Positions 31,358 to 39,776 of a DNA stretch of 64,000 bases are shown here, in pieces; position 1 is the stretch's first letter; each line of letters opens with the position of its first letter. This DNA comes from Streptomyces sp. NBS 14/10. Its GTDB lineage: Bacteria > Actinomycetota > Actinomycetes > Streptomycetales > Streptomycetaceae. The translations under genes and the position numbers were made by a program. The stretch is from the NCBI RefSeq assembly GCF_002224125.1, contig NZ_NCSM01000041.1:82491-146490 (forward strand), read 5' to 3'. Under the pieces are notes generated by a model. The model did no database searches. It was not told the origin of the DNA and saw only the letters and a list, made by a program, of their open reading frames with translations.

Positions 31358-32800
31358 CTAGCCCACGGCCGGCGGGCGGCGCCGCCAGTGCTGCGTGGCC
31401 TGCTCAAAAGCGTGGCCGATCTGGAGAACGGCGAAGTCCGCGCGGTGCGGTCCCACGATCTGCAGGCCGACCGGCAGCCCCTCGGGGGTGAACCCGGCCG
31501 GTACGGAGAGCGCGGGGCTGCCGGTCGCGCTGATCAGGTAGGCCGAGCGCATCCAGTCCAGGTAGTCCGCCATCGGTACGCCGGCCACCTCGGTCGGGTA
31601 TTCCACCGTCACATCGAAGGGCGTCACCTGGCTGACCGGCAGCAGCAGCGCGTCGTACCGCTCGAAGAACTCGCGCACCCGGTGGAAGAGCCTGGTGTGC
31701 GCCATCTCGGCCCGGCCGAGGGCGGGCCCGGTCAGCCGGCGCCCCACCTCGGCGTTCTCCCGGATGGTCCGCTTGAGCGCGTCGGGGTGGTCCTCGGGGT
31801 AGCTGTCCATCAGCGGGCCGAAGGAGAGCTCGAAGAGCCAGGCGCGCAGCGTACGGAACACCTCCTCGCCCTCGGCGAGGTCCGGGCATGCCTCCTCCAC
31901 CACACACCCGAGGTCTTCGAACACCCTCACCGCCGACTCGACGGCGCGGGCCACGGCCGGCTCCACCGGGACCAGCCCGCCCAGGTCCGGCGACCAGGCC
32001 ACCCGCAGCCCGCGCGGATCGCGGTCGAGCGGGCGGGCGAAGCGGGCGCCGGGCTCCTCCAGGGCGATGGGCGAACGCGGGTCGGGCCCCGCCATGGCGG
32101 ACAGCAGCAGCGCGGCGTCGCTCACCGTACGGCCCATGGGACCGCCCACCGAGAGCGTGTTCCAGGCGGCCGCGGCGGGCCAGGTGGGGACGCGGCCGGG
32201 CGAGGGGCGCAGGCCCACGACATTGCAGAACGAGGCCGGGTTGCGCAGCGAGCCGCCGGCGTCGCTGCCGTCCGCGATCGGGACCATCCCGCAGGCCAGC
32301 GCGGCGGCCGCGCCGCCGCTGCTGCCGCCCGCGCTGCGGGTGAGGTCGTACGGGTTGTGGGTGGCGCCGAAGACGGGGTTGAAGGTGTGCGAACCGACCG
32401 CGAACTCGGGCACGTTGGTCTTGCCCACGGTGATCGCCCCGGCGGCCTTGATCCGCTCGATGACCAGGTCGTCCTGCTCGGGTACGCCGTCGACGAGCCG
32501 CGATCCGTGACTGGTGCGGATGCCCGCGGTGTTGTGGGTGTCCTTGTGGGCGATGGGCAGCCCGTGCAGGGGGCCGAGCCCGTCCGGGTCGGCCCCGGCC
32601 GCAAGCCGCTCGTCGGCCGCCCCGGCGGCGTCGAGCGCGCGGTCCGCGACCAGGGTGACGATCGCGTTGACCGCGGGGTTGACCCGCTCGATGCGGTCGA
32701 GATGAGCCGTCAGCAGCTCGCGCGCGGACACCTCGCGGCGGCGCAGCAGGCCGACGAGGTCCAGGGCGGGCAGAAAGCAGAGATCGTCGTCGTTCGGCAC
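31358..32800 (-). CDS. Amidase signature family hydrolase
   Basis: A 480-residue amidase-signature enzyme that cleaves carboxamides with a Ser-cisSer-Lys triad. The catalytic Lys is K86 in GLPIAHKDTHNTAG, the cis-Ser lies in RSAGGSSGGAAAALACGMVP and the nucleophile in IADGSDAGGSLRNPASFC, all intact. Length is normal. Start ATG at 32800 (MPNDDDLCFLPALDLVGLLRR). The substrate cannot be read from sequence; the adjacent MFS gene could export or import the related compound. Divergent from the secreted phospholipase gene, with a 247-bp promoter gap containing a poor ribosome site. Confidence 0.94.
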   Translation of the reverse strand: MPNDDDLCFLPALDLVGLLRRREVSARELLTAHLDRIERVNPAVNAIVTLVADRALDAAGAADERLAAGADPDGLGPLHGLPIAHKDTHNTAGIRTSHGSRLVDGVPEQDDLVIERIKAAGAITVGKTNVPEFAVGSHTFNPVFGATHNPYDLTRSAGGSSGGAAAALACGMVPIADGSDAGGSLRNPASFCNVVGLRPSPGRVPTWPAAAAWNTLSVGGPMGRTVSDAALLLSAMAGPDPRSPIALEEPGARFARPLDRDPRGLRVAWSPDLGGLVPVEPAVARAVESAVRVFEDLGCVVEEACPDLAEGEEVFRTLRAWLFELSFGPLMDSYPEDHPDALKRTIRENAEVGRRLTGPALGRAEMAHTRLFHRVREFFERYDALLLPVSQVTPFDVTVEYPTEVAGVPMADYLDWMRSAYLISATGSPALSVPAGFTPEGLPVGLQIVGPHRADFAVLQIGHAFEQATQHWRRRPPAVG

Positions 32801-33047
32801 CCGGGCTCACTCTCCCTCTCGTTGCACATGGCTGAGCCGTACATCCTCCGTGCCGCCGCCGCGCGGTGCCGCGCCGGGTCTTGTGCCCTTGCCCGAAAAA
32901 CCCTACTGCGCGCCACCGACACTCCCCCGTCGGCGTTCACACAGGGTTCTTCCTGGATTTCGCCGTCCGCCGTGGCGCGGTGCCGCCGGGGCGGGCGAGA
33001 CTGCCCCGGTCCCTTGCTCCACCCCGGACGCCGAGGAGAGGCCGTTC

Positions 33048-35111
33048 ATGTCTTCCCTGGACCGTAGACGTTTTATGCAGTTGGCCGGCGGCGGCGCCGC
33101 CATGTCCCTGCTGTCCGACAGCATCGCGCGGGCCGCGGAGATCCCCGCGAACCGGCGCACCGGCAGCCTGCGGGACGTGGAACACATCGTGGTCCTGATG
33201 CAGGAGAACCGCTCCTTCGACCACTATTTCGGCACCCTGCGCGGGGTCCGGGGGTTCGGCGACCCGCACCCCGTGTCCCTGCCCAGCGGCAAGCCGGTGT
33301 GGCATCAGCCGGACGGCGCGAAGGAGGTGCTGCCCTTCCGACCCGACGCCGAGGACCTCGGCCTGCAGTTCCTCCAGGGCCTCAACCACGACTGGAACGG
33401 CGGCCAGTCCGCGTTCCACCAGGGCGCCTACGACAACTGGGTGCCGGCCAAGACCGCCACCACCATGGCGTACCTCACCCGTGAGGACATCCCGTTCCAC
33501 TACGCGCTGGCGGACGCCTTCACCATCTGCGACGCGTACCACTGCTCGATCATCGGCTCCACGGACCCCAACCGCTACTACATGTGGAGCGGTTACACGG
33601 GCAACGACGGCGTCGGCGGCGGTCCGGTCCTCGACAACGCGGAGGCCGGCTACTCCTGGACGACGTACCCCGAGCGCCTGGAGAAGGCCGGGATCTCCTG
33701 GAAGATCTACCAGGACATCGGTGACGGCCTCGACGCCGCGGGCAGCTGGGGCTGGATCGAGGACGCGTACCGGGGCAACTACGGCGACAACTCGCTGCTG
33801 TACTTCCATCAGTACCGCGGCGCCGCGCCCGGCGATCCGCTCTACGACAAGGCCCGCACCGGCACCGACGCCAAGAAGGGCGACGGGTACTTCGACATCC
33901 TGCGGGCCGACGTCAAGGCCGGCCGGCTCCCGCAGGTCTCCTGGATCGCGGCGCCCGAGGCGTTCAGCGAGCACCCCAACTGGCCGCCGAACTACGGCGC
34001 CTGGTACATCGCCCAGGTGCTGGACGCGCTGACCTCGAACCCGGAGGTGTGGAGCAAGACGGCGCTGCTGATCACCTACGACGAGAACGACGGCTTCTTC
34101 GACCACCTCGTGCCCCCGTACCCGCCGTCCTCCGCGCAGAAGGGCGCGTCGACCGTGGAGACCACCGGGGAGCTGTTCCCGGGCTCCGCGTCGAAGGTCG
34201 CGGGCCCGTACGGCCTGGGGCAGCGGGTGCCGATGCTGGTCGTGTCGCCGTGGAGCACCGGCGGCTGGGTCTGCTCCCAGACCCTCGACCACACCTCGAT
34301 CGTCCGGTTCATCGAGCGCCGCTTCAGGGTGGCCGAGCCGAACATCTCGCCGTGGCGGCGGGCGGTGTGCGGCGATCTGACCGCGGCGTTCGACTTCGCG
34401 CGGAGCGACGCCCACCTCCCGGCCTTCCCGGACACCAGCGGCTATCTGCCCCCGGACCGCGAGCGCCACCCCGACTACAAGCCCAAGCCCCCGGCGCACG
34501 GCTCGCTGCCCGGGCAGGAGCCGGGCACGCGCCGCGCCAGGCCGCTGCCGTACGACCTGGCCGCCGACGCCACGGTCACCGACGGCGGGCTGCGGATCGG
34601 CTTCGCCAACCCGGGCCGGGCGGGCGCGCACTTCCACGTCACCTCCGCCACCGACGCCGCCGGCCCCTGGGGCTACACGGTCGAGGCGGGGAAGCGGCTG
34701 TCCGGCAGCTGGGACACCGCGGAGCGGCAGCAGGGGGCGTACGACTTCACGGTCCACGGACCCGGAGGGTTCCTGCGGCGCTTCACCGGCCACACCGCCG
34801 CCGGCCTGCGGGGGCCCGAGGTGAGCGCGCGCCACGACCGCAAGGCGGGGCAGGTGCGGCTGACCCTCTCCAACGGGGGCGACACGACCGTGACGCTGAC
34901 CGTGACCGACGCCTACGGCAAGGCCCGACCGGCCACCTACCGGCTGCGGCCCGGAGCGCACGCCGTCCACACGGCGGACCTGGGGCGCAGCCACCAGTGG
35001 TACGACCTGTCGGTCGCCTCCGACCACGACCGCGGCTTCCTGCGGCGGCTGGCCGGCCATGTCGAGACGGGGCGGGCGGGGGTCAGCGACCCGGCGATCT
35101 CGTCGGACTGA
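33048..35111 (+). CDS. Tat-exported phospholipase C / phosphoesterase
   Basis: A 687-residue secreted enzyme of the non-haemolytic phospholipase C/AcpA phosphoesterase family. The start MSSLDRRRFMQLAGGGAAMSL is a twin-arginine signal. The catalytic domain (about 40-430) has HIVVLMQENRSFDHYFGTLRG, the metal-site ASTDP-like IIGSTDPNRYYMWSGY and LLITYDENDGFFDHLVPP. Two C-terminal beta domains of the family's DUF756 type follow (GLRIGFANPGRAGAHFHV and QVRLTLSNGGDTTVTLTVTDAYG). The ATG at 33048 has GAGGAGAGG upstream. Expected to release phosphate or diacylglycerol from lipids outside the cell. A strong bidirectional terminator follows. Confidence 0.94.
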   Translation: MSSLDRRRFMQLAGGGAAMSLLSDSIARAAEIPANRRTGSLRDVEHIVVLMQENRSFDHYFGTLRGVRGFGDPHPVSLPSGKPVWHQPDGAKEVLPFRPDAEDLGLQFLQGLNHDWNGGQSAFHQGAYDNWVPAKTATTMAYLTREDIPFHYALADAFTICDAYHCSIIGSTDPNRYYMWSGYTGNDGVGGGPVLDNAEAGYSWTTYPERLEKAGISWKIYQDIGDGLDAAGSWGWIEDAYRGNYGDNSLLYFHQYRGAAPGDPLYDKARTGTDAKKGDGYFDILRADVKAGRLPQVSWIAAPEAFSEHPNWPPNYGAWYIAQVLDALTSNPEVWSKTALLITYDENDGFFDHLVPPYPPSSAQKGASTVETTGELFPGSASKVAGPYGLGQRVPMLVVSPWSTGGWVCSQTLDHTSIVRFIERRFRVAEPNISPWRRAVCGDLTAAFDFARSDAHLPAFPDTSGYLPPDRERHPDYKPKPPAHGSLPGQEPGTRRARPLPYDLAADATVTDGGLRIGFANPGRAGAHFHVTSATDAAGPWGYTVEAGKRLSGSWDTAERQQGAYDFTVHGPGGFLRRFTGHTAAGLRGPEVSARHDRKAGQVRLTLSNGGDTTVTLTVTDAYGKARPATYRLRPGAHAVHTADLGRSHQWYDLSVASDHDRGFLRRLAGHVETGRAGVSDPAISSD

Positions 35112-35129
35112 CGCCGCCCACCCCGACGC

Positions 35130-35171
35130 CCGTGCGTCCGGCCGGCAGCTCTCCATCGGCCGGACGTACGG
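35130..35171. terminator. Bidirectional terminator between phospholipase and TetR genes
   Basis: CCGTGCGTCCGGCCG (35130-35144) pairs with CGGCCGGACGTACGG (35157-35171) over 15 positions with one G-T pair; the loop is 12 bases. It lies between the two convergent stops at 35111 and 35179. Confidence 0.85.
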
Positions 35172-35178
35172 AGTGGTC

Positions 35179-35745
35179 TCAGGCCCGGGCGGCGGCGATC
35201 AGCGCCTCGGCCGCCTCGCGTGCCTGCCGGGCCGGTTCCGGGCTGCCGGATATCGCGGCCGTGGTGATCGCGCCCTCGGCCAGCAGGGCGAGGTGGGCGG
35301 CCAGCGGCGCGGGCAGGTCCGCGGCGGCGACCAGACGGGCCACATACCGCTGGAAGGCGTCCTTGTGGGCGCGGGCGGCCGCGGCGACCTCCGGTGCGGT
35401 GGTGCCGAGCTCGCCGTAGGAGTTGATGAAGGCGCAGCCCCGGTAGTCGGGCTCGCTGAACCACTCGTACAGCCAGTCGAAGATCGCCGCCACCCGCTCC
35501 TCGGGCGGCCCCGGCACCGCCTCGACGTACTGCGCGAGCCGGTGCAGCAGGTGGGCGTCGCGGCGCCGCAGATACGCCTCGACCAGGACGGACTTGGACG
35601 GGTAGAGCTGGTAGAGGCGCTTGAGGGAGACGCCCGAGGCGGTCCGTACCGCGTCCATGCCGACGGCCTGTACGCCGCGGCCGTAGTAGAGCTCCTCGGC
35701 CGCGTCGAGGACCCGCTCCTTCGTCTCTTCGAGATCCACCGTCAT
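35179..35745 (-). CDS. TetR-family regulator
   Basis: A 188-residue repressor. The N-terminal helix-turn-helix is RVLDAAEELYYGRGVQAVGMDAVRTASGVSLKRLYQLYPSKSVLVEAYL (about 9-57), followed by an all-helical ligand domain with a Cys-containing GCAFINSYGELG motif seen in many small-molecule-sensing TetR proteins of Streptomyces. I start at the ATG at 35745 (MTVDLEETKERV), preceded by GCGAGGGCGG. A perfect palindrome 31 bases upstream is the likely autoregulatory operator. The target gene may be itself or the divergent PP2C gene; nothing decides this. Confidence 0.92.
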   Translation of the reverse strand: MTVDLEETKERVLDAAEELYYGRGVQAVGMDAVRTASGVSLKRLYQLYPSKSVLVEAYLRRRDAHLLHRLAQYVEAVPGPPEERVAAIFDWLYEWFSEPDYRGCAFINSYGELGTTAPEVAAAARAHKDAFQRYVARLVAAADLPAPLAAHLALLAEGAITTAAISGSPEPARQAREAAEALIAAARA

Positions 35746-35775
35746 CCGCCCTCGCCACCCCACGCGCCATTACCA

Positions 35776-35791
35776 GAGAACCATCGTTCTC
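35776..35791. promoter_or_regulatory. TetR operator palindrome
   Basis: GAGAAC-CATC-GTTCTC, a perfect 16-bp dyad upstream of the TetR start and about 120 bases before the divergent phosphatase gene. Size and position fit a TetR site. Confidence 0.7.
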
Positions 35792-35911
35792 CCACTGTAC
35801 CCCAGGGCCCGGCGGCGGGGCCGTCGCCGGGTATCGGCCGCCGGTCGGGTATTCAATGGAGAGAGCCGGAGAGAGTCGGCCTGAGCACCAGACAGCGTGA
35901 GATGAACGACC

Positions 35912-38341
35912 ATGAGGCGACCGGACACCGCGCGGGACCGGCCCGTCCGGTCCGACGACCTCGTTGACGAGGCGTCCACGGCCAGAGCCACCATCGATGA
36001 GCGGGGCATCGTCACGGGGTGGAACGAGGGGGCCCGCAAGCTCCTCGGCCACCCGGACTCGGTGGTGGTGGGCAGGCCCGCTTCCCGGCTGCTCGCCGAC
36101 GGGGCGGCCGGGGACCTCCCGGGCCCTCTGGAGCCGCTGACCAGGTGGAGCGGGGAGCTGACGCTGCGCCACCGCGACGGCCGTCCGCTACGGGTGGCCC
36201 TGCTCGCGCACCACCGGCGGACGGCGGGAGGCGGGGCCGAGTGGCTGCTGGTCTCCCCGCTGCACCGCACGGGGCCGACCACCGCCGACGACGAGTTGGT
36301 CAGGGCCGCCTTCACCCAGGGCCCTTGCACGATGGCGGTCTTCGACGCCCGGCTGCTCGTGCGCTGGGTGAACACGTACATGGAAGGCGTGGTGGACTTC
36401 GGTCAGGCCCAGGTGCGCGGCCTGCGCGTCTCGGACGTCGTACCCGGTACGCGCGGCGCCGAGATCGAGCGGATGATGCGCCTGGTGCTCGATACGGGCC
36501 TGCCGCAGTATCTGAGCCTCCCGCCGGGGCACGGCAAGGCGGCCTGGTCGATCTTGCTGGCCCCGGTGCTCGGCGACGACGGCCGGATGCTCGGCGTGGT
36601 CCTGTCGGGTCACGACGTCACCGTGCGGTACGAGGCACAGCGGCGGCTGGCGCGGCTCAACGAGGCCAGTGTCCGGATCGGCTCCACGCTGGACATCGTG
36701 CGCACCGCGCAGGAGCTGACCGATGTGGCCGCCCCGGAGTTCGCGGACTTCGCGGTGGTGGATCTGCTGCCCGAGATCCACCCCGGCGGCGCGGAGCCGG
36801 CCCCCGGGCCGGTGCCCGGCACCGTCGTACTGCGCCGCATCGCCGCCCAGTCGACGCTCGACGGCAAACCGGACATGGTGATCGCGCTGGGCGATCTGGC
36901 CGTCTACCCGAAGCACTCGCCCGCGGCCGAATGCCTGGCCGCGGGGCGGGGGGTGCTGCTGACGGTGACCCCCGAGGCCATCGCCGAGTGGGAGCGGGAC
37001 GCTCCCGCGCGGGCCGCGAGGATGCGCGAGTTCGGCTTCCACTCCACGATCGCCGTCCCCCTGCTCGCCCGCGGCACGACGCTGGGCGTGGCCGCCTTCG
37101 CCCGCCATCGGCGCCCGGAGCCGTTCGAGGCGGACGATCTGCTGCTCGCCGAGGAGATCACCGCCAGGGCCGCGGTGTGCATCGACAACGCCCACCGCTA
37201 CACCCGCCAGCGCGAAGCCGCCCTGACCCTTCAGCGCAGCCTGCTGCCGCAGACGCTGCCGCCCCATCCGGCGGTCCGGGCCGCCGGCCGCTATCTGCCC
37301 GCCGGTTCGCGGGCGGGGGTCGGCGGCGACTGGTTCGATGTGATCCCGCTGTCCAGCGCCCGGGTCGCGTTGGTGGTGGGCGATGTGGTCGGCCACGGCT
37401 TCCAGGCGTCCGCCGCCATGGGCCGGCTGCGTACGGCGGTACGTACGCTGGCCGATGTCGAACTGCCCCCGGACGAACTGCTCACCCACCTCGACGACCT
37501 GGTCAACCGGCTGTCGGCCGAGACGGAGGACGAGCCGGGCGCCGAGGCGCGCACCGCCGGGGACATCGGCGCCACCTGCCTGTACGCGGTGTACGACCCG
37601 GTGTCGCGGCGCTGCACGCTCGCCCGCGCCGGACATCCGCCGCCCGTGCTGACCCGGCCCGACGGCAGCGCCGAATACCTCGACCTGCCCAGCGGGCCGC
37701 CGCTGGGCCTGGGCAGCCTGCCGTTCGAATCCCGTGAGGTGGAGTTGGCGGAGGGCAGCCTGCTGTCCCTCTACACCAACGGTCTGATCCAGGCCCCCGA
37801 CCGCGATGTCGACGAGGCGGTGGACGCGCTGCGCACGGTGCTCTCCCGGCCCGCCGAGTCCCTGGAGGACCTGTGCGACGCGGTGCTGACCACGCTCGTC
37901 CCCGGCCGCCCCGCCGACGATGTGGCCCTGCTGGTGGCCCGCACCCGGGCGCTGGACGCGAGCCAGGTGGCCACCTGGGACCTGCCCGCGGAGCCGGCCG
38001 TCGTGGCCCGGGCCCGTAGATACACCACCGACCAGCTGGTGGCCTGGGGCCTGGACGAGGCGGTCTTCACCACCGAACTGGTGGTCAGCGAGCTGGTCAC
38101 CAACGCCATCCGGCACGCCCAGGCACCCATCCAGCTGCGGCTGATCCACGACCGCGACCTCATCTGCGAGGTCTCCGACGGCAGCCACACCGCCCCGCAT
38201 CTGCGCCGCGCCCGCGTCTTCGACGAGGGCGGCCGGGGACTGCTGCTGGTGGCTCAGCTCGCCCGGCGCTGGGGCACCCGGCACGGCCCCACCGGCAAGA
38301 CGATCTGGGCCGAGCAGGCCCTGCCCGACCCGGCCCGGTGA
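35912..38341 (+). CDS. PAS-GAF-PP2C phosphatase with C-terminal anti-sigma-type ATPase domain
   Basis: An 809-residue cytoplasmic signalling protein of the SpoIIE/RsbU type. In order: two PAS-like domains (about 20-100 and 125-235), a GAF domain (about 250-415, ending CIDNAHRYTRQRE), a PP2C phosphatase (about 430-660, GVGGDWFDVIPL, VVGDVVGHGFQASA, ARAGHPPPVL) and a HATPase domain (about 680-800, ELVVSELVTNAIRHA, DEGGRGLLLVAQLARRWGTR). Such proteins control anti-anti-sigma factors. The normally invariant metal-site Asp in LYTDGLIE is Asn here (LYTNGLIQ, codon AAC), so activity may be altered. Start ATG 35912 lacks a strong ribosome site. A paralogue lies at 49766. Confidence 0.92.
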   Translation: MRRPDTARDRPVRSDDLVDEASTARATIDERGIVTGWNEGARKLLGHPDSVVVGRPASRLLADGAAGDLPGPLEPLTRWSGELTLRHRDGRPLRVALLAHHRRTAGGGAEWLLVSPLHRTGPTTADDELVRAAFTQGPCTMAVFDARLLVRWVNTYMEGVVDFGQAQVRGLRVSDVVPGTRGAEIERMMRLVLDTGLPQYLSLPPGHGKAAWSILLAPVLGDDGRMLGVVLSGHDVTVRYEAQRRLARLNEASVRIGSTLDIVRTAQELTDVAAPEFADFAVVDLLPEIHPGGAEPAPGPVPGTVVLRRIAAQSTLDGKPDMVIALGDLAVYPKHSPAAECLAAGRGVLLTVTPEAIAEWERDAPARAARMREFGFHSTIAVPLLARGTTLGVAAFARHRRPEPFEADDLLLAEEITARAAVCIDNAHRYTRQREAALTLQRSLLPQTLPPHPAVRAAGRYLPAGSRAGVGGDWFDVIPLSSARVALVVGDVVGHGFQASAAMGRLRTAVRTLADVELPPDELLTHLDDLVNRLSAETEDEPGAEARTAGDIGATCLYAVYDPVSRRCTLARAGHPPPVLTRPDGSAEYLDLPSGPPLGLGSLPFESREVELAEGSLLSLYTNGLIQAPDRDVDEAVDALRTVLSRPAESLEDLCDAVLTTLVPGRPADDVALLVARTRALDASQVATWDLPAEPAVVARARRYTTDQLVAWGLDEAVFTTELVVSELVTNAIRHAQAPIQLRLIHDRDLICEVSDGSHTAPHLRRARVFDEGGRGLLLVAQLARRWGTRHGPTGKTIWAEQALPDPAR

Positions 38342-38448
38342 GGTCGGGCCTTACGGCCTGGGGGGCGACAGGTCGTTACAATCGCCAAAGAAACAAAGCC
38401 TGTTCGGCCGGAGCGCGTGGCACCCAAGGAACGAAAGGCCGCATCTCC

Positions 38449-39759
38449 ATGCGAACTCAAGCCTCGCTCGGCACCGGCCCGCTGGCCGACCTGAGCCCCG
38501 CCGAATCGGCCCGCCTCATGTCGGTCATGCGCGAGGCCGCCCTGAGCCGGGGCAGGCTTCCGCTGCCCGCGCGCCCGGTGATCGGGCAGTCCTGGGACCG
38601 TATGCTGCGCCTGGGGCTCGACCCGGAGCGAGGCAGCGCGCCGCGGCTGCTCGGCCTCGAGGAGCTGGAGCGGCGGCGGCAGCAGACCCGGCTGGCGGAT
38701 GTGCTGCCCACCTTGCACAGCGGTCTGCTGGAGGCGGCGGAGGCGGCCGGACACATCATGATCATCACCGATGCCGACGGCCGGGTGCTGTGGATCGACG
38801 GCCACCGCGGGGTACGCAGATACGCCGACGGCATCGCGCTCACCGAGGGCGCCCACTGGGCCGAGGACGTCGCCGGCACCAGCGGCATCGGCACCGCGCT
38901 GGCCGTCCGGGCGCCCGTACGGGTGCACTCCGCCGAGCACTTCGTCCGCGCCTTCCACACCTGGAGCTGCGCCGCGGCCCCGGTCCTCGACCCCCGGGAC
39001 GGGCGGCTGCTGGGCATCGTGGACATCAGCGGCCCGGCCTCCAGCGCCCATCCGACCGTACTGTCCCTGGTCACCGCGACGGCCCGGTGGGCGGAGGGCG
39101 AACTGCGGCTGGCCCACAGCCGGGAGCTGGACCGGCTGCGCGCCGTCGCGGCGCCGGTGCTGGCCCGGATCCGGGGCAAGGCGGTCGCGGTCGACCCGCA
39201 CGGCTGGATCGCCGGGGTCACCGGGGTCACCCCGCGGGACCACCGGCTGCTGCTGCCCAAGACACCGGCCTGTGGGCCGGTGTGGCTGCCCGCGCTCGGC
39301 ACCTGCGCGGTGGAGCCGCTGCCCGGCGGGCATCTGCTGCGGGTCCTCGGCTCCGGCGCGGACGAGACGGGCGAGCTGTACGGTCCGGAGGGCACCGGCC
39401 GCGTGGTGCTTGACTTCCGCCGTCCGCACGAGTGGTCGCTGACCTTCTCGGGGCCCTCCGGCACCTGGACCCACCAGCTCAGCGCGCGCCACGCCGAAGT
39501 GCTGCTGGTCCTCGCCGCGTCCCCGGGCGGGCGGACGGCGGCGCAGCTGGCCGACGACCTGTTCGGCGACCCGACGCGGACGGTCACCGTGCGCGCCGCC
39601 ATGTCCCGGCTGCGCCGCAGCTTCGGGGCGGTGCTCGCGCACCGCCCCTACCGCATCGCCGACCAGCTCCGTGTCGACGTACGACGGCCGGACCGGCTCC
39701 AGGACCTGCTGCCCTTCAGCGCCGCGCCGGGCGTCGCCCGGCTGCGGTGCGCGGGTTAG
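38449..39759 (+). CDS. GAF-domain transcriptional regulator (AcoR N-terminus-like)
   Basis: A 436-residue regulator. The N-terminal part (SWDRMLRLGLDPERG ... LVIITDADG-like HIMIITDADGRVLWIDGHRGVRRYAD, WAEDVAGTSGIGTALAVRAPVRVHSAEHFV) is the GAF sensor block found in AcoR-like activators, but the sigma-54 AAA domain is missing. Instead a C-terminal winged-helix-like segment follows (LSARHAEVLLVLAASPGGRTAAQLADDLFGDPTRTVTVRAAMSRLRRSFG). This form is common in actinomycetes, which lack sigma-54. The ATG at 38449 starts MRTQASLGTG. It lies about 110 bases after the PP2C gene. The TAG stop sits in an 18-bp tandem repeat shared with the convergent aspA stop. Confidence 0.88.
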   Translation: MRTQASLGTGPLADLSPAESARLMSVMREAALSRGRLPLPARPVIGQSWDRMLRLGLDPERGSAPRLLGLEELERRRQQTRLADVLPTLHSGLLEAAEAAGHIMIITDADGRVLWIDGHRGVRRYADGIALTEGAHWAEDVAGTSGIGTALAVRAPVRVHSAEHFVRAFHTWSCAAAPVLDPRDGRLLGIVDISGPASSAHPTVLSLVTATARWAEGELRLAHSRELDRLRAVAAPVLARIRGKAVAVDPHGWIAGVTGVTPRDHRLLLPKTPACGPVWLPALGTCAVEPLPGGHLLRVLGSGADETGELYGPEGTGRVVLDFRRPHEWSLTFSGPSGTWTHQLSARHAEVLLVLAASPGGRTAAQLADDLFGDPTRTVTVRAAMSRLRRSFGAVLAHRPYRIADQLRVDVRRPDRLQDLLPFSAAPGVARLRCAG

Positions 39760-39776
39760 CTGCGGCGCGCGGGTCA
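39741..39776. repeat. 18-bp tandem duplication carrying the stop codons of two convergent genes
   Basis: GCTGCGGTGCGCGGGTTA (39741-39758) is followed by GCTGCGGCGCGCGGGTCA (39759-39776); 16 of 18 bases match. Unit one ends with the first two bases of the regulator's TAG stop; unit two ends with TCA, the complement of the aspA TGA stop. Confidence 0.85.
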
